A stretch of 64,000 nt of DNA from Ctenosaura bakeri (Eukaryota > Chordata > Lepidosauria > Squamata > Iguanidae), in assembly GCA_948474755.1 (NCBI GenBank), contig CAOLHI010001312.1:496001-560000 (forward strand), in the 5' to 3' direction. The notes under the pieces are model-generated. The model had not been told where the DNA came from. It did no database searches and saw only the letters and a list, made by a program, of their open reading frames with translations. Both the position numbers and the translations under genes were made by a program. This document shows positions 33,950 to 46,710 of this stretch, piece by piece (positions within the stretch are counted from its first letter, which is position 1; each line of letters begins with the position of its first letter).

Positions 33950-35635
33950 TCAGGAGGATCTTTCTCTCAGTAGACACATCTTGTCTCTAGAAGACCAGCT
34001 TGTATTTACATGTACACTACTAACAGATCACACAGTACTAGCCTATGATTGGTTGGATTCTTCATGAGCTTTTGTCCAACATATATTGAACTATTATCCC
34101 AATAGTTCCATTTCTTCCAATGATCAGCAGAAAGCCAGGAAGCCACCTTGGTTTTATTAGGTGGCAAAGGAGTTGTTCAGAAGCAATTGAGTCAACTGTA
34201 GTCCCTTTTGCTGTGTATTTGAATAACAGATATTACTAAAATAATTCAGTTCATACACATCACATGGTTCTCAGAAGAAGTGCTAATTTGGCATCAGCTG
34301 CAGTTTACTTAATGTGCTTTCTTATCATGTTGTAGTCACAGCATGAGTCTCATTTAGAAACTTCTGTAGTGTGAATAATTCTCCTTTCTTTGCACTCTAT
34401 CAGCTGAGAATTGTTATGCGTTCAATTTTTTTTTTTAAAAAAAGTGTCACCTAAGAATGCAGCTTATAAGGAATGCTTTTTATATTAATCTCTTGATCAA
34501 ACAATTCACTGTAATGCTATAATGAATCTGATGAGCAGCTAAAGAATGCAGCTTTTAAAATCTGGGCTGTACTCCCCAGTTCCTACAAGAACTACAATAT
34601 ATGTCAAGATGTGAGGGCAACATAGAGCTGGGAAAAAGACTTCAGAATATGTATAGGTTTTATGCAAAAACAGATCCCTTTAAAACCATTGTCAGTATTA
34701 GATGAACTGGAAATTAGAATCTGATTAATTAAGGCTGGGCCTATAAAATCTAGTCTATTACAAGAAAAGATATAACTCCCCTCTGTTTCACTGCTTCACA
34801 TCACTGGCATACTTGTGGTAGGAATGGGTATCATGGTGGAAAATAAAATAAAATTTAAATGATCCATTTTGGAAACATGGAAAAAGTTCCCTTCTGACTA
34901 GAAAGATTTGTAGCTGGAAAAAGAATTGGCTGAGATCCTACATCATGCTTGCATAGTATAAATCTATACTCAAATAGTTTCACAGTGGTGGCACCAAATT
35001 ATCCTTCTGCTGAATACCAACATTGTTTATCCAGTAGTATATCTGCCAATGTACCTGTTCATTGGAGAGCACATAGTGGTTATTTCTGCAGTTCCAATGA
35101 ATAAAGTGGCACATTGAAAGCATTAAGAAATAATTATGTATTATCCAAGAATACACAACTACATGGCTTGAATTCTGTTGGCTAGTCCTAGATAGAATGG
35201 ATCCATTCAATTGTTGAATGGTGAGTTAACATGTAGATAAATCCAGTTGGTTCAATGGCTCTATTTTAGTTAGGACTAACAATAGAATTTAGGTCCATGT
35301 GAAATATTCACAAATGTGAAATGTCCACAAGTTCCAGCTGTGCAACTCTGCTTACATGACAATGAATAGGTCTATTGTTCAATGATCAGAAGGATATAAG
35401 TGCATATGTAAGGCAAATAGCATACATTTATGATACTAGCAGGATGCCAGCCATCATCATGAGGAGAAAAAGTATTCCCTAACTATCCTACTGTCATAGG
35501 AAATGATCATATTATGGTAAGTGCTAACAGTTATTTTCCCAGTAATGGAAAATATGTCCAGAACCAATATAACATTCATGGGTGGAATTGTGCTGCCTAT
35601 CACACGGAACAGTCCTAGCTTACTATTCAACCACA
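33950..35635. other. Unassigned DNA
   Basis: AT-rich; nothing recognised. Confidence 0.4.
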
Positions 35636-35639
35636 CATT

Positions 35640-36551
35640 TGTTACCCTAATTTCTGGGGTCCCGTGAGGGACACCTCAATGTGCTCCAAATAATGGGGAA
35701 TGGAAATTAGCTAGAGCACAAGCTAAAGCAGTGCAAGAGGCAGGGCAACGTAGTGAGATCTTTAACCCAATATTAACGGGGTCAGGCAGAGTCACAAACC
35801 AAGCAGAAATAAACTATAATCACTTTATTTATTAAAAGACAGTCAATGTGCACATATGCAATAACTCACACAGACCTAAGAAGAGAAAGGTAGGAGATTT
35901 GACAGAGGATTTTGAGAGAGATTTTTCAGGGGAAATACTACACCTGATCCTGTAGCCTGGGTAGTCGGAAGAAAGTCAGTTGGAGTGGAGATTCTCAGCA
36001 TGTAGAAGCTGAAGGGAAGGCTTGGTGAATGGAGTGGCAGCAAGGTGGGATGGAAGCCAGGAGCAATCTGAAGAAGCACTGAAAATCAGGGGTTCTTATA
36101 GGGGAAAATGTGCCTGTAGGCTAGTCCGTTCCCGGGGAAAACAATGGGTTTCAGGTTGGAGACAAAGCCTCTGAAAGGTCAGTACTTAGAATGATTGAAT
36201 TATGACAGAGTTGTCCATAGCGCAGATAGTATGCAAATGGGGAGTGCTTGACAGTTGGCTATTTGGCTCATCAAGCTGCCTGCTCAGGGCAGGGAATCTT
36301 TTGTACACTGCGTGCATATGTAATGTATTTTCAAAGTGTACTTGCCTGGAGGTCTCCTGAAGCTGCATTCCAGCAAATTACTGGCCTGCCTGGATTTATC
36401 TTGTATTGTTCAGCTATTTCAGCCGTGCCTGTGTGCGTGCTTGTCCGAGGGCATCACAAGCACATGGAGAGGAACAGTTTGTGATGGCCAATTTCTTGAT
36501 ATTGAGTTATATTTAATAAGCCACAGGCCCAGACTATAAACTACAGTAACA
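35640..36551 (-). mobile_element. Solo LTR, ERV-like family A, copy 2
   Basis: 912 bp, TGTTACCCT at one end and GTAACA at the other, with perfect 4-bp duplication CATT (35636-35639, 36552-36555). It aligns with copy 1 through GCAAGAGGCAGG, GAGATCTT and the TATA and AATAAA region (AATAAA at 35829-35824 on the minus strand). It is diverged from copy 1, so they are separate insertions of an older family. Confidence 0.8.
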
Positions 36552-37230
36552 CATTGTAGGACTTGTCTTTCAAAATCAGCCTCTGCTGAGTAAAAAGTGT
36601 CCAAAAAAAGTAGAACCATCCCTGCCCTGAAAATGTCCTCTAAAGGATCCTTTATTATAACAGAGAGTGGTGATTCCTCCCCTACCTTCAGCAGCAGCGC
36701 AAAACCAAAAGTTACATAACAGAAACACATGCTGGCTCTTATCCAGCAGACAAATGTTATTCTTCAACACTTGGTGACCTAAGATGCATGGCTGAAAAGA
36801 TGCAAATAGAAAATCAGAGTCACGGCAATTCCTAGTGTTTAAATTTCAAGTACTCTGTGTATGTCTAGGGTATGCTACTCTTCTTCTAATGGCTTCCTGG
36901 AATGAGGACAGAAAGAGGACAACTGGTCCTCCTGAGTTCTATAAAAAATGAATGCACTTTTGGAATGGGAAAAAAAGCATCTAAAATTAATTTCACTAAG
37001 TATGGACAGAATATACATAGCTCAAGTAAGCTGAAAAAAACCCTGCCCTGAGCAAGGTAGCAGCTCTGAAAGCCTGCTCATAGAAGTCCTAGCTGTTAGA
37101 ACAACAATCTCCCAAGAAAAGCAGCAGGTTGTAAGGAGGTCCTTTAAAAAAAAATTACCTGCTGATTTTTTTGCTTTTAAAAAATTCCATTTAAGGCTTG
37201 TATCTTAATGAGTATATGACAACTAGATCT

Positions 37231-37505
37231 AGAATCATAGAGTTGGAAGAGACCACAATGACCATACAGAGTCCAACACCCTGCCATACAGGGACATATA
37301 CTCAAAGCATCCCCAGTAAATGGCCATCCAGCCTCCATTTAAAAACCTCCAAAGAAGATGACTCCACCACACTCTGTGACAGCACATTCCACTGTCAAAT
37401 GGCTCTCACTGCCAGGGAGTTCCTCCTGATGTTTAGGGAAAATCTCTTTTCCTGTAGTTTGAATCTATTGCTCCATGTCTCTGGAGTCACAGAAAACAAG
37501 CTTGA
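37231..37505 (-). repeat. CR1 LINE 3' fragment
   Basis: The plus strand starts AGAATCATAGAGTTGGAAGAG and contains AGTCCAACACCCTGCC, CAGCCTCC and CTGCCAGGGAGTTCCTCCTG, the reverse complement of the CR1 3' end seen at 52040-52254. It is diverged. Confidence 0.85.
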
Positions 37506-38235
37506 TCTATCTTTGTGTATTGTCCAATTCACTTTAAACTTTTTCCCCTTGTCTTTTTAAATTTCAGATAGTGATTTCACTGTTGTTGTCGTTTTTTCCA
37601 GTTTGCGTATCTGAATCTTTTATGGAAGAAAGAATCAGAACTTCTCCCTTTTGAAAACCCTCTGAATATAGAGCAGAAACAGTGATACCGTATGGTCATC
37701 TTTTGAAAACAGTAGATTGCCATTGTATGAAGTATGTGGCATCTACTCTCTATCATCAGTTGCCACAGAAACAGTCACTATATTGAAATCACTTATCTTG
37801 TTTTTGTTCATCTTATTTTGTTTAGTGAACTGCCTGAGCTAGACTGCAGAGAACTTTGCTCTATTTTTGGTTTTCTTTCAGTTCATTTAGCTCTGTTTGT
37901 TTCACCATGTCAGTATTTTGGACCTGGCTTTATGGTGTCTGTGTGTGTAAATGTGCATGTTTGTGAGAGACAGAGCAGAGAGAAAGAGAGAGACAGACAG
38001 AGCACATCTGCACTAGAATTTCTTAGTCATTGGTCCTCCAGATAAAGTGATATCAAGCTGCCATGAAAGAACTGGTGCCCTTTCAACAGCAATTCTAACA
38101 TCTGTAATCATTACACAGTCTCCCAAAGGTATAAATCCTTAGCTACCTCTCACTGTCACAATTAACTCACATATTTAGGGGACTTGTAGGAAATCCTGTG
38201 AACAGCACTTGCTAACTTCCACCATTCTTGGGATC

Positions 38236-38547
38236 TGTCGGGTAGCCCTCCATATTTTAGTAATGGGATATGTAGTAGGAGTTAAGTAGCAGCTTGCTTG
38301 TAACAAGGTATGAGAACGAGAGATTATTAGATAAACAAAAGCTAAGAATGCACTGATAAGCTTAGCCAGTCTGCACCAAGACTTCAAGGTCTCTTGTGGA
38401 CGGGAAGATGTATTCTTTGTATTTTATGTTTTGAATCTTGCTAATTGCCTCCAGTTCACTCACTGAAGTCCTGTATGACATATCATGCTCCTAATAAATA
38501 GTGTTTAAGCACTATTCTATTTGTGTGCGTGAATTCAGTTCATGACA
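38236..38547 (+). mobile_element. Solo LTR related to the young gypsy element
   Basis: 312 bp beginning TGTCGGGTAGCC and ending TTCATGACA, with perfect 5-bp duplication GGATC (38231-38235 and 38548-38552). Start and end resemble the 10049-10353 LTR read on its own strand (TGTCGGGAGTCCTCCAT and GAATCTGTTCCTGACA), and AATAAA is at 38493-38498. It is a diverged family member that lost its interior by LTR recombination. Confidence 0.82.
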
Positions 38548-38895
38548 GGATCAATAATATGGTAGTTTTTTGTCCTTTCTACCAGCAATCCCTCCCTCCT
38601 GTGGCTTAAAAAAAAATATATAACAAATGCTTGATGATTTTCAGTGAGGAAAACGGTAAGAAAAAAAATAAAGCTTTATGTGATTTGGTCCATGTACAAG
38701 GACCTCAGAGACTGATAGTTCTGGAGAACATATGTCACATACTGGAAAAAGTCTCTTTCTACCTCCAAATCCCAGTTGAATAGCACAAGCACACTATGTT
38801 AGACAATTGTAGTTTGTGGCTTCAAAGTAAGTGGGATGATGAGTTTAGTCTGAACTTCAAAGATTTATTCAAGATAATGAACACTCCTTGGATTT

Positions 38896-39130
38896 GTTGT
38901 TTGATGTTTTCAAGTCATTTCCAGCTTACATCGACCCTAAGGTGACCCTGTCATTGGGCTTTCTTGACAAGATTTGTTGAGATGAGATTTTCCACTACTC
39001 TCCTGTGAGGCTGAGGCTCACCCATAACCATCCAATGAGTTTCTGTATCCAAGAGGAAAATCAAACTCTACTTTCCCAGACTCCTAGTCCAACACTCAGA
39101 CCCTATGGATTCTCCTATTAAAGGTTGGAC
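38896..39130 (-). repeat. tRNA-derived SINE, diverged
   Basis: Reverse-complement family features: TTTGTTGTTTGATG tail, TTTCTTGACAAGATTTG, and AGTCCAACACTCAGACC in the head. Confidence 0.72.
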
Positions 39131-42100
39131 TAAAAGCCACAGCAGATACGCCACCCTATTGACATGGGAACCATTAGATGCCAGGAGTTTTAGAGGAGAG
39201 TATGCAGGAAAAACTAATTAACATTGATTGTTCTGTTTTAACACTTTGTATCAATTACACAAAAACTACACAAAGAGGTAGCCATCTAAGTTTCTGTAAG
39301 TATCCTCAAGTATGATCTATCCTTTATTTGGCCACAATTCAGTCACAGTTTCGCTCCCTGTGGTAATGAGGTTACATCCTGGGTCAGAGCCCCATGGCAG
39401 CCCAAGCACCATTATTGTGTATGCCCTTCCTTCTTAGGCCCTTCATCTCAATCATCACATGCAACACTACCCTTAGATTCATTGATGAACATAAGATTCA
39501 TTTTGCTGTTGAGTCTTACAGCTAAAATGTATGTATAACAAAGCAATAGTTCTATAGTTTAGTCATTGCTCAGTTCCTACAAGGCATAGATCCTCTGGCT
39601 AACTCCCAGTGCTACAATTAAGAATATGACTATAATCAGAAATGTGATTTTGATGCAGCCGCTAGGCCATGACTCTATATTACAACACGCCACTCCACAC
39701 ACTGCCTTTGTAGATAGGATAGGAGTGCAGAAGTTGCTTTGAAAAATCAAGCTTCCATGGAACCAATGGAAGCTAATTAACTATCTGGTACTTCAATAAT
39801 ACTTTTGGGTTGAAAATGAGCGTGTCGTTTTTACACTAAGCAACAGAGAATCATTTACAGAACAGTGGGCATAAAGAATTCATGACAAATAAATCCCTTT
39901 ACAGTAAAGTCAATGTTCAGACGTTTGAAACTCTGTCATTCTAACAGCCATTCTGTAAGTATTGTGTTGTATGAAAGAAATATATATGATGAGATTGGCA
40001 AACATACAAACACATACCTGAGTACTAAAGGATTGTAAACAGGAGACTGGTAAAGATGCATATTCACTGTAGGAATCTGCCAAAAAAGGTCTTTCTTCAG
40101 TGTTTTACTTCTCATAAAATGACTCTCACAGAAGAACTATGAGAAGTAATTGATTGATGTTGATGCCTTGTAAAAATGCATCAGGTAGTTGGGCTTGATT
40201 AATCAACTCACTGTTTGGCATCATTTTGAGGTTCATGTTTGTGAACTTGTTTGTTTCTGTTTCACAGCACACAAAAATGAAGCCACTATTACATGACTAC
40301 TACTACAATACTACTAGCAGTAGCTATTCTTTCTCTTTTGACAAATTATATAAAATATGTTAAGAATGATGCATTAGAAATATTGTGAGGTACTATATTA
40401 AGGGCAAGATACACAACTTTCTGGTTGCCTTTCTTATGTTTATGGTACTTTCATTAAACCAAACATAACATGCAGTGACCATTTTTGTGTCAAATGAATT
40501 AGAATCCCCCTCCCTTTTTTTTTTGGCTGAGAAAGTAATTTGGAACTTAAGTAACAGATTGAAGAGATGCTTCTATTGTGAGTAGAGTGTCAAGAAGCAT
40601 CCAAAGGATAATGCAGTAGTTATAGTATTGAATAGCCTGGGGAAGAATATTTGGCTTTATAAAAAGTTAATTTTTGTAGACATATGCTGTTGAGTAAACA
40701 AAATGTAACAATAAAACTTTTTTTTCCAAGTCAGTAATAACTGAACACATACTGTGGTGCTGCTTTCTCTGTCTTGCCTATGGATTCATTTTCTCATTTT
40801 TCTTTATGTTTTCACATAAATTCATTTGCCTGGCATTTTATTAGAGAAGTAATAGAATTTCATAAAAAAACCCCAGAGCTTCCAAAAGAATATTAGATCT
40901 ATATTTCTTAATAAAATAAGAACATTGATAATAGAAAAAGTGGGAGCACGAGCAAACAAAGCAGTTGTACAGGCATATACCATCTACTGATTTCTACATT
41001 CAAACTCTAAATCAGGATCTTCCAGCATCAATATCAAGCATAGGTATTTAAAATCTAATACAGTCAGCCATCTGCATCCACAGGTTCTACAACCATGGAT
41101 CCAACCAACCACAGCTTGAAAATATTCAAAAAATAAAATTCCTGAAAGCAAACATTGGTTTTATTATGCACTGAGCACTATGCATACCCTGCTGTAGCTT
41201 CCCACCATTTCACAGATGCTCAGCTCTCATCTGAGTTGTTTGCCATTTTGTATAAAGAACACTGTTGTACTATGCCATTGTATATAATGGGACTTGAGTA
41301 TCCATGGGTTTTGGTATCCATGGGGAGTCCTGGAAACAACCCCAGTGGATACTGGAGATGCACTGTATATATATTTTCCCCAATGGAGGTAAAAATACGT
41401 CTAATTATGTACTGGGATCTCAGTCTAAGAGCCAGCATGGTATAGTAGTTTGAGCATTAGACTTCAATTCTGGAGATCAGAATTTGTTTCCTGACTCTGC
41501 CATGGAAATCCACTGGGTGACCTTGGGCAAGTCATACTCTTTCAACCTTAGAGGAGGGCAAAGACAAATCCCATTTGAACAATTCTTTCCAAGAAAACCT
41601 CATGATAGGTTCACCCTAGGGTTGCCATAAATCAGAATCAACTTGAAGGCACACAACAACAACTTCAATACAAAGTTGGATTTTTTTTCTTGTTGAGTAC
41701 AGAGCGTAACAAGGATAAACAGGGGGAAATTAAAGAACTGAAAAGCAATGACTTTCATTTTTATTGTATTTCTCAGAATCCTGTCAGCATTCTTGTCTCT
41801 TCCATGTTTGATATTAGAGTTGTGAGTCCTGGCAGTTGATAGCTTCCATTTCAGGACTATGGTGAACCTATTCTACTTTGCTACTCTGATTGTGGAACTG
41901 GAGACCCCTTGAAGGACTGACCGTTGCTGAGATGTTTTCATTCTGTCACCAAGTTAAAAAACGGCTTTTTATAAAAGCTTTAGGGACGATTTCATCCAAA
42001 TCTGTATACATACATGGGTTCTGATTGTTTTCATGCTGCATATTATCCCACCAATAAATCCAGCATCTGCAGTATCTCCTTTCATGTTCAGACTAAAATC

Positions 42101-42837
42101 TGATTAGTACCCTCTCGTGTAACTTAGAAGTCATTTTGAGACTCTCCCCTCTTCCCACATGGCAATTTGTACCTATTTCGATACTCATTCTTCCTAGGAT
42201 ATGTATTTCTATGTGTTTTTACCACTGACCACAGTATGTTGGTGCACATTTTTAAATGTAGGAATTTGCAGCCACATTTACACATCTAATTCTGAAGAGA
42301 AGGAGGGGGGAAGAAGTCTTCCTTTTCATGATAAAAAGATGCTTTCCCAAGAGTCTTGCAGCCCACAAATTAGATAAAGTTGTAAAGAAAAAAAATCCTT
42401 GTCAAAGCAAAATTATTTTGCATCTTTAGTCAAAGTAGAATAAAAGCCCACTGGGGAAAAAAGAGATAATTAAGATGTAAGTGGTGAAGGGACAGATCAG
42501 ATGTTGACCATAAGGCCAAATTAAGGTAGAAGGGTACTGAAGGAAAAGTATTCAGAACCAAGGGGAAAAAAAATAGAAGCTGCAGTGCCAGTAATTTCTT
42601 AGGAATCTCAAGGAAAAAACAATTAAGTATTTTCATAGCATTCTGATTCTACCACTGAATAACTGGTGCTTTTTACTAACAACAATAATAATCTGAAATG
42701 TAAGGATAAGGTTCAACATGAATGGGCTTTACTTGGTGCTTTTTTAATAATTTTCTGCCATGGCTTAATGACTGTTGCTTAACAATTGGCTAAAATATTT
42801 CTAATGTACTGTTGTTACCAAAAAGGCAAAAGATTTA
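39131..42837. other. Unassigned AT-rich DNA with one SINE
   Basis: Apart from the SINE at 41429-41672 I see no repeat with clear limits. 41040-41380 (CATCTGCATCCACAGG..GGATACTGGAGATGCACTG) looks like a worn inverted-repeat element. Confidence 0.35.
41429..41672 (+). repeat. tRNA-derived SINE, nearly full length
   Basis: Runs from GAGCCAGCATGGTATAGTAG through GGTGACCTTGGGCAAGTCA and the CCAAGAAAACCTCATGATAGG block to the ACTTGAAGGCACACAACAACAAC end. The best-preserved SINE here. Confidence 0.88.
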
Positions 42838-43705
42838 TACAATCTGAAGACTCAGAGGTCCACCTGCAATGCCAATGCCTCCATCGAAAGATGGGGAATT
42901 ATTAGCTCAAAAAGGGAGACCTGCAAAAGGGGGTAACATTACAGAATCTTTCCACCTTTGTATACTGGTACTAATACAGGGACACTAGTTAGAGATTACA
43001 ACAATGTTTTATTGCAGGAAATCACAAACATATGCAAGATTCAAGCAGTCTCACATCATACAAGGCTAACGGAGAGAATGGAAAATTGGATAGCAATTAG
43101 GATGAAATGGACAATATTTACCTATCTTGAAGAAAAGAGACAAAGTGATCTGGTTCAGACTAGGAATCTGAGAAGCAGAGTGATGGCCTATGTCCACTGT
43201 ACTATGTAAAGATTGTCTGGCTTGGAGCCAGAATTTACATATCTTTTTATGTCCTGAAGGAAAAGGTGTTAATGGCTCTCTGGCAGAGAATGCAAAAGGG
43301 TTCAGAGCTGACTAATGGTTTTAGGATTAGGTGACAAATCATTAGTGGAAGTTGTGATAGCTTCTTAATGTCTAGGTGAGGAAACAAAGGAGAATTGCAG
43401 CAGGAAGAGGGAACAGGTTGCTGACCATTGGTTGCTCTATTGAGACAATTCCATGTGCTAATGTGTTTGAAGGTCAAGTCGTTGCAGGGATTATTGCAAA
43501 CTCATCAGTACCAGGGCTTCCTGACTGATCCCTTGAACTTATGATCTGGCCATGCCCTGAGGTTCCATCTGACCTACTTTTGCTCTTGTGCAGCCAGCAT
43601 AGCTTTTCAGCCATAAGAGTGTATTACTTTTATTTTGTGCCAGTTAAATAATGTTCATTGCCAGTTATATCATATCACAGATTTGGGGTGTATGGCATAA
43701 TAACA
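42838..43705 (-). mobile_element. Solo LTR, ERV-like family A, copy 3 (degraded)
   Basis: Shares with copy 4 the blocks GAGGTCCAC, ACCTGC..AAGGGGGTAAC.., ATACAAGGCT and GGATTAGGTGACAAA, and with copy 1 the spacing of AATAAA (near 43010, minus strand) and a TATA-like ATAAAAAG near 43230. The right end is ATAACA. The left edge is worn, so the start is approximate and no target duplication is claimed. Confidence 0.6.
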
Positions 43706-44929
43706 CTATGATCTGCTGTAACTTATATGATTTTTCTGGCTGATTTTTCTAAACTACTATGAACTGTAAGGTTTTTATTTGCTTTGGAGCCAGATTGCCT
43801 GTTTGGAATGCTGCAATCTGGATTGGCATGATGTTAAATAAACTGGTGCCTTCAATTCACTAGCACCTCCATTCTTGAACCCAAATATGGGATCTGGAAA
43901 GGAGGATTTTCTCTGCACTGATCATTTAGGTTAAGTTAGTCAATAGATCAATCTTTGTACCCTTGGTCAACTGATCAAAAATATATCTGAGCCAACCCAA
44001 GGTATTTTGCTATGTGAGACAAAGAACAAATTCCCAATGCAGTAGGAATTTAAAGAATAGTTTTACATTTTCTCATCATTAACAATAAATACATTAAGAG
44101 ACACCATAAAAAATAATGTCAACTGCCATACAATTTTGTCTGTGCATTTATAGGTACATGCTATAGAAATAAAAACTGCTTTTTCACGCTACTTAGGTGT
44201 GTGCAAAAATTATTTAAGATGAAAAAGTTGTATTTTATGCAAAACACAATCTCTTTGTTCAAACACGTAGCAATGGTATTTTTGACACAATGCCAAATAA
44301 TACAAAGAATTGCAAAGTGGGGGGTGAGGTTATCAGAAATGTGCAAAGCCTCTCATAAACTTGCCCTGCAAGTTGCCCTTTTTTCATTTGCACATGGAGA
44401 AATGAAATAAACCAAGATGACCTTGCATTCTAAATGTGGAAGCTAACCGACCTGGCAATTGAAACTGCTTCAGTGCTGGCAGTGTGACAAGAGTCGCTAC
44501 CACACCTAAAGACAGTAGAGTGGCTTAGGAAATTCAAGGCAGGCAGCATGTTGCATGCAGCTCTGCTTTCCAACAGACAGTCATGGCTGGAAGGCACAAG
44601 TGGGAATAACTGGGAGGCTGCCATAGCTGTTTCCCAACCCCCCCAGCATCTGTTGCCCGGGGCAAGTACCTCAGGCTACCTATTTATTTGTTATTTCTGT
44701 GTTGAAGTACTTCTCCTCCACCCTGTATCATGAAATCTCAGGGTGCCATACAGTAAAATCAAATTTACCAGTTTAAAACTATTTCAAACATTAAAAAAAC
44801 TAATTTAAACAGACTCAGAGCATATTAAACCATTTGAACTTGGCAGTTTAAAAGAAGCTTAACCATTAGAAGACCATTTGAAACTAGTTATATGTGCGGA
44901 TTTGGATGAAATCAGTTGGGCCACAAAAG

Positions 44930-45115
44930 CTTTTTTTTTTAAGCCATGTTTAAACTCGGTACCAGGATCATACTGGTGTTGGAACCAATAAGAACTCTGA
45001 GGAGAGGCTATTCCACTTTGAATGCCACTGCAGTGAAGGCCTTTTCCTATATCTTCCTGCAGGGAATTGTCCTGACTTGATTGGACACATAAGAGGGCCA
45101 ACATCTATGGGACAG
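44930..45115 (+). repeat. Probable L2-like LINE 3' UTR relic
   Basis: Resembles lizard L2 3' ends by the order of GAGAGGCTATTCCAC, CACTGCAGTGAAGGCC and GGCCAACATC. Weak evidence, recalled rather than aligned. Confidence 0.35.
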
Positions 45116-45137
45116 TGTATACAGCAACAGGCACTTC

Positions 45138-45968
45138 TCTTACTCTAGGTGGGAGACTTTGAGGTCCACAATGCCAGCGTCTCCTTAGAATGTTGGGAAT
45201 TATAGCTCAAAGGAGGCCTGCTAGAGAAGGGTAATGGCAGGATCTTTTCACCTGCATATACCAGTACTATCTGTAGACACTCTCAAGATTAGACACTCTC
45301 AAGAAACATACAAGGCTGTTGGGAAATGAGGCAAGAAGGGTTGGATAGAAAGAAATTGTGTGGAAAGGGGTGATACTTACCAACCCTGAAGCAGAAGGTC
45401 AAAGTGAAGTGGCTCAGGCAGCATGTCAGAGGGTAGCAAAAACGAACAGAGGTCTGGGCACCATGTAATGCATCCAAGTACTACAAATTACAGTGGCTGG
45501 GGCTTGGGATTTTTATACCCTATTTCCTGCCCTGTAAGAGCTTGCATGGACAAAGTGGCAATGGCTTTCCCACAAAGTGGACAAAGGATTCAGGAGTGGG
45601 CTGATTGCCTTAACTTTAGGTGACAAAACATTGAGGGGAGTCCTGACAATCTCTTAATGTTTTGGTCGGGTAAAGTGAATGGGTAAAGTCTCTGTCAGAG
45701 ATGCTCACACTAGGATCCCTGATTGCATCACCATAGTGTTGCCTGCTATTGTTTTTGGGAGTGCTTGCAGCTTGCAGTTTTTGAAAGGGTTTTCCCAAGC
45801 CTATCTTCATCAAGCTTTCCCACCAAATCCTCTCTGAACTTATAACCTGATCATGTCTGAGGTCATCCTGACCTGGCATATGCTTGCAGACAGTGCACTT
45901 TCAATTGAAATATGTTCAATTATGAAAATAGCACATCCTACAAAGTGGGGATGTATGGTGTGGTAACA
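45138..45968 (-). mobile_element. Solo LTR, ERV-like family A, copy 4
   Basis: 831 bp. The left end TCTTACTCT corresponds to TGTTACCCT with a changed second base and the right end is GTAACA. A perfect 4-bp duplication CTTC flanks it (45134-45137 and 45969-45972). It is similar to copy 3 throughout. Having its own duplication shows that it is an independent insertion and not one half of a provirus with copy 3. Confidence 0.75.
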
Positions 45969-46059
45969 CTTCCTTGAGTATCAAGGTACCAACCCATTGT
46001 CATTGCAAGCATGTTAGCCAGTGCCACTCTTTTAAGACCAGTATTTTATAGTGTCAAGG

Positions 46060-46710
46060 CATTTTTCAACTCAACAATCTAGCTGTCCTGTTTTGATTGA
46101 CCTGCAAACTCCAAATAATCTTTGAGAGAACCCTCATGTAGAATGCCTGGCAGTAGTCAAACTGGTAAGTTACCAGGATATTTTAATACTGTATTTGATG
46201 GTGTATAAGACTCACTTTCCCCCCAGAAAAATACTGTTGGAAAATGGGATGCGTCTTATACACCGGTGTGTCTTATACCCCAGCAAATAGTATTTGCCAT
46301 TGTATAAATGGGATGTGTTTTATACATGAGTGTGTCTCATATGCCAACAAATATGTTACCCCTGTCTAGGTAAGATCTTAACAAGTGTGCCAGCTGAAGC
46401 TGGCACCAAGTTCTATGAGCCATGGCTTTAAGCTCGGCTACCTGTGACAGAGATAGGTCTAGGAGTCTTCCCAAGCTATACACCTGATTGCTTAAGTGAA
46501 ATGCAGCCCCGTCAAGGACAGGTTGTTTATCTACAGAGCTTCTGTCTTATCAGGATTCAGCTTCAGTTTATTGACTCTCATTCATCCCATTATAGTATCC
46601 AGGCACTGGTCCAGCACCTGCTTCCAACAACAAGGAGAAATAAATCTGAGTGTCATAAGTATGCACCCAACCACCAAAATGCATAATAGCAGGACTGGCC
46701 TTGGACAAGT
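46060..46710 (-). repeat. L2-like LINE coding relic with an inserted MITE
   Basis: The minus strand encodes broken pieces resembling the reverse transcriptase of L2-type LINEs: VQCLDTIMG, then NKLKLNPDKTE, then QVAELKAMAHRT and LLRSYLD. The 46190-46355 block interrupts it. Confidence 0.65.
46190..46355. mobile_element. MITE with GTATAAGAC-type inverted ends
   Basis: The left end GTATTTGATGGTGTATAAGAC matches the reverse complement of the right end ATATTTGTTGGCATATGAGAC with a few changes. The interior repeats the GTCTTATA theme. Inserted in the L2 relic; the target duplication is unclear. Confidence 0.6.

Noticed and set aside
38154..38547. LTR starting at TGTCACAATTAAC (38154)
   Set aside because: No target duplication fits that start; the start at 38236 gives a perfect GGATC duplication and matches the related LTR.
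42838..45968. Two direct copies 2.3 kb apart as the LTRs of one provirus
   Set aside because: The copy at 45138 has its own perfect CTTC duplication, and I see no primer site or polypurine tract at the inner edges.
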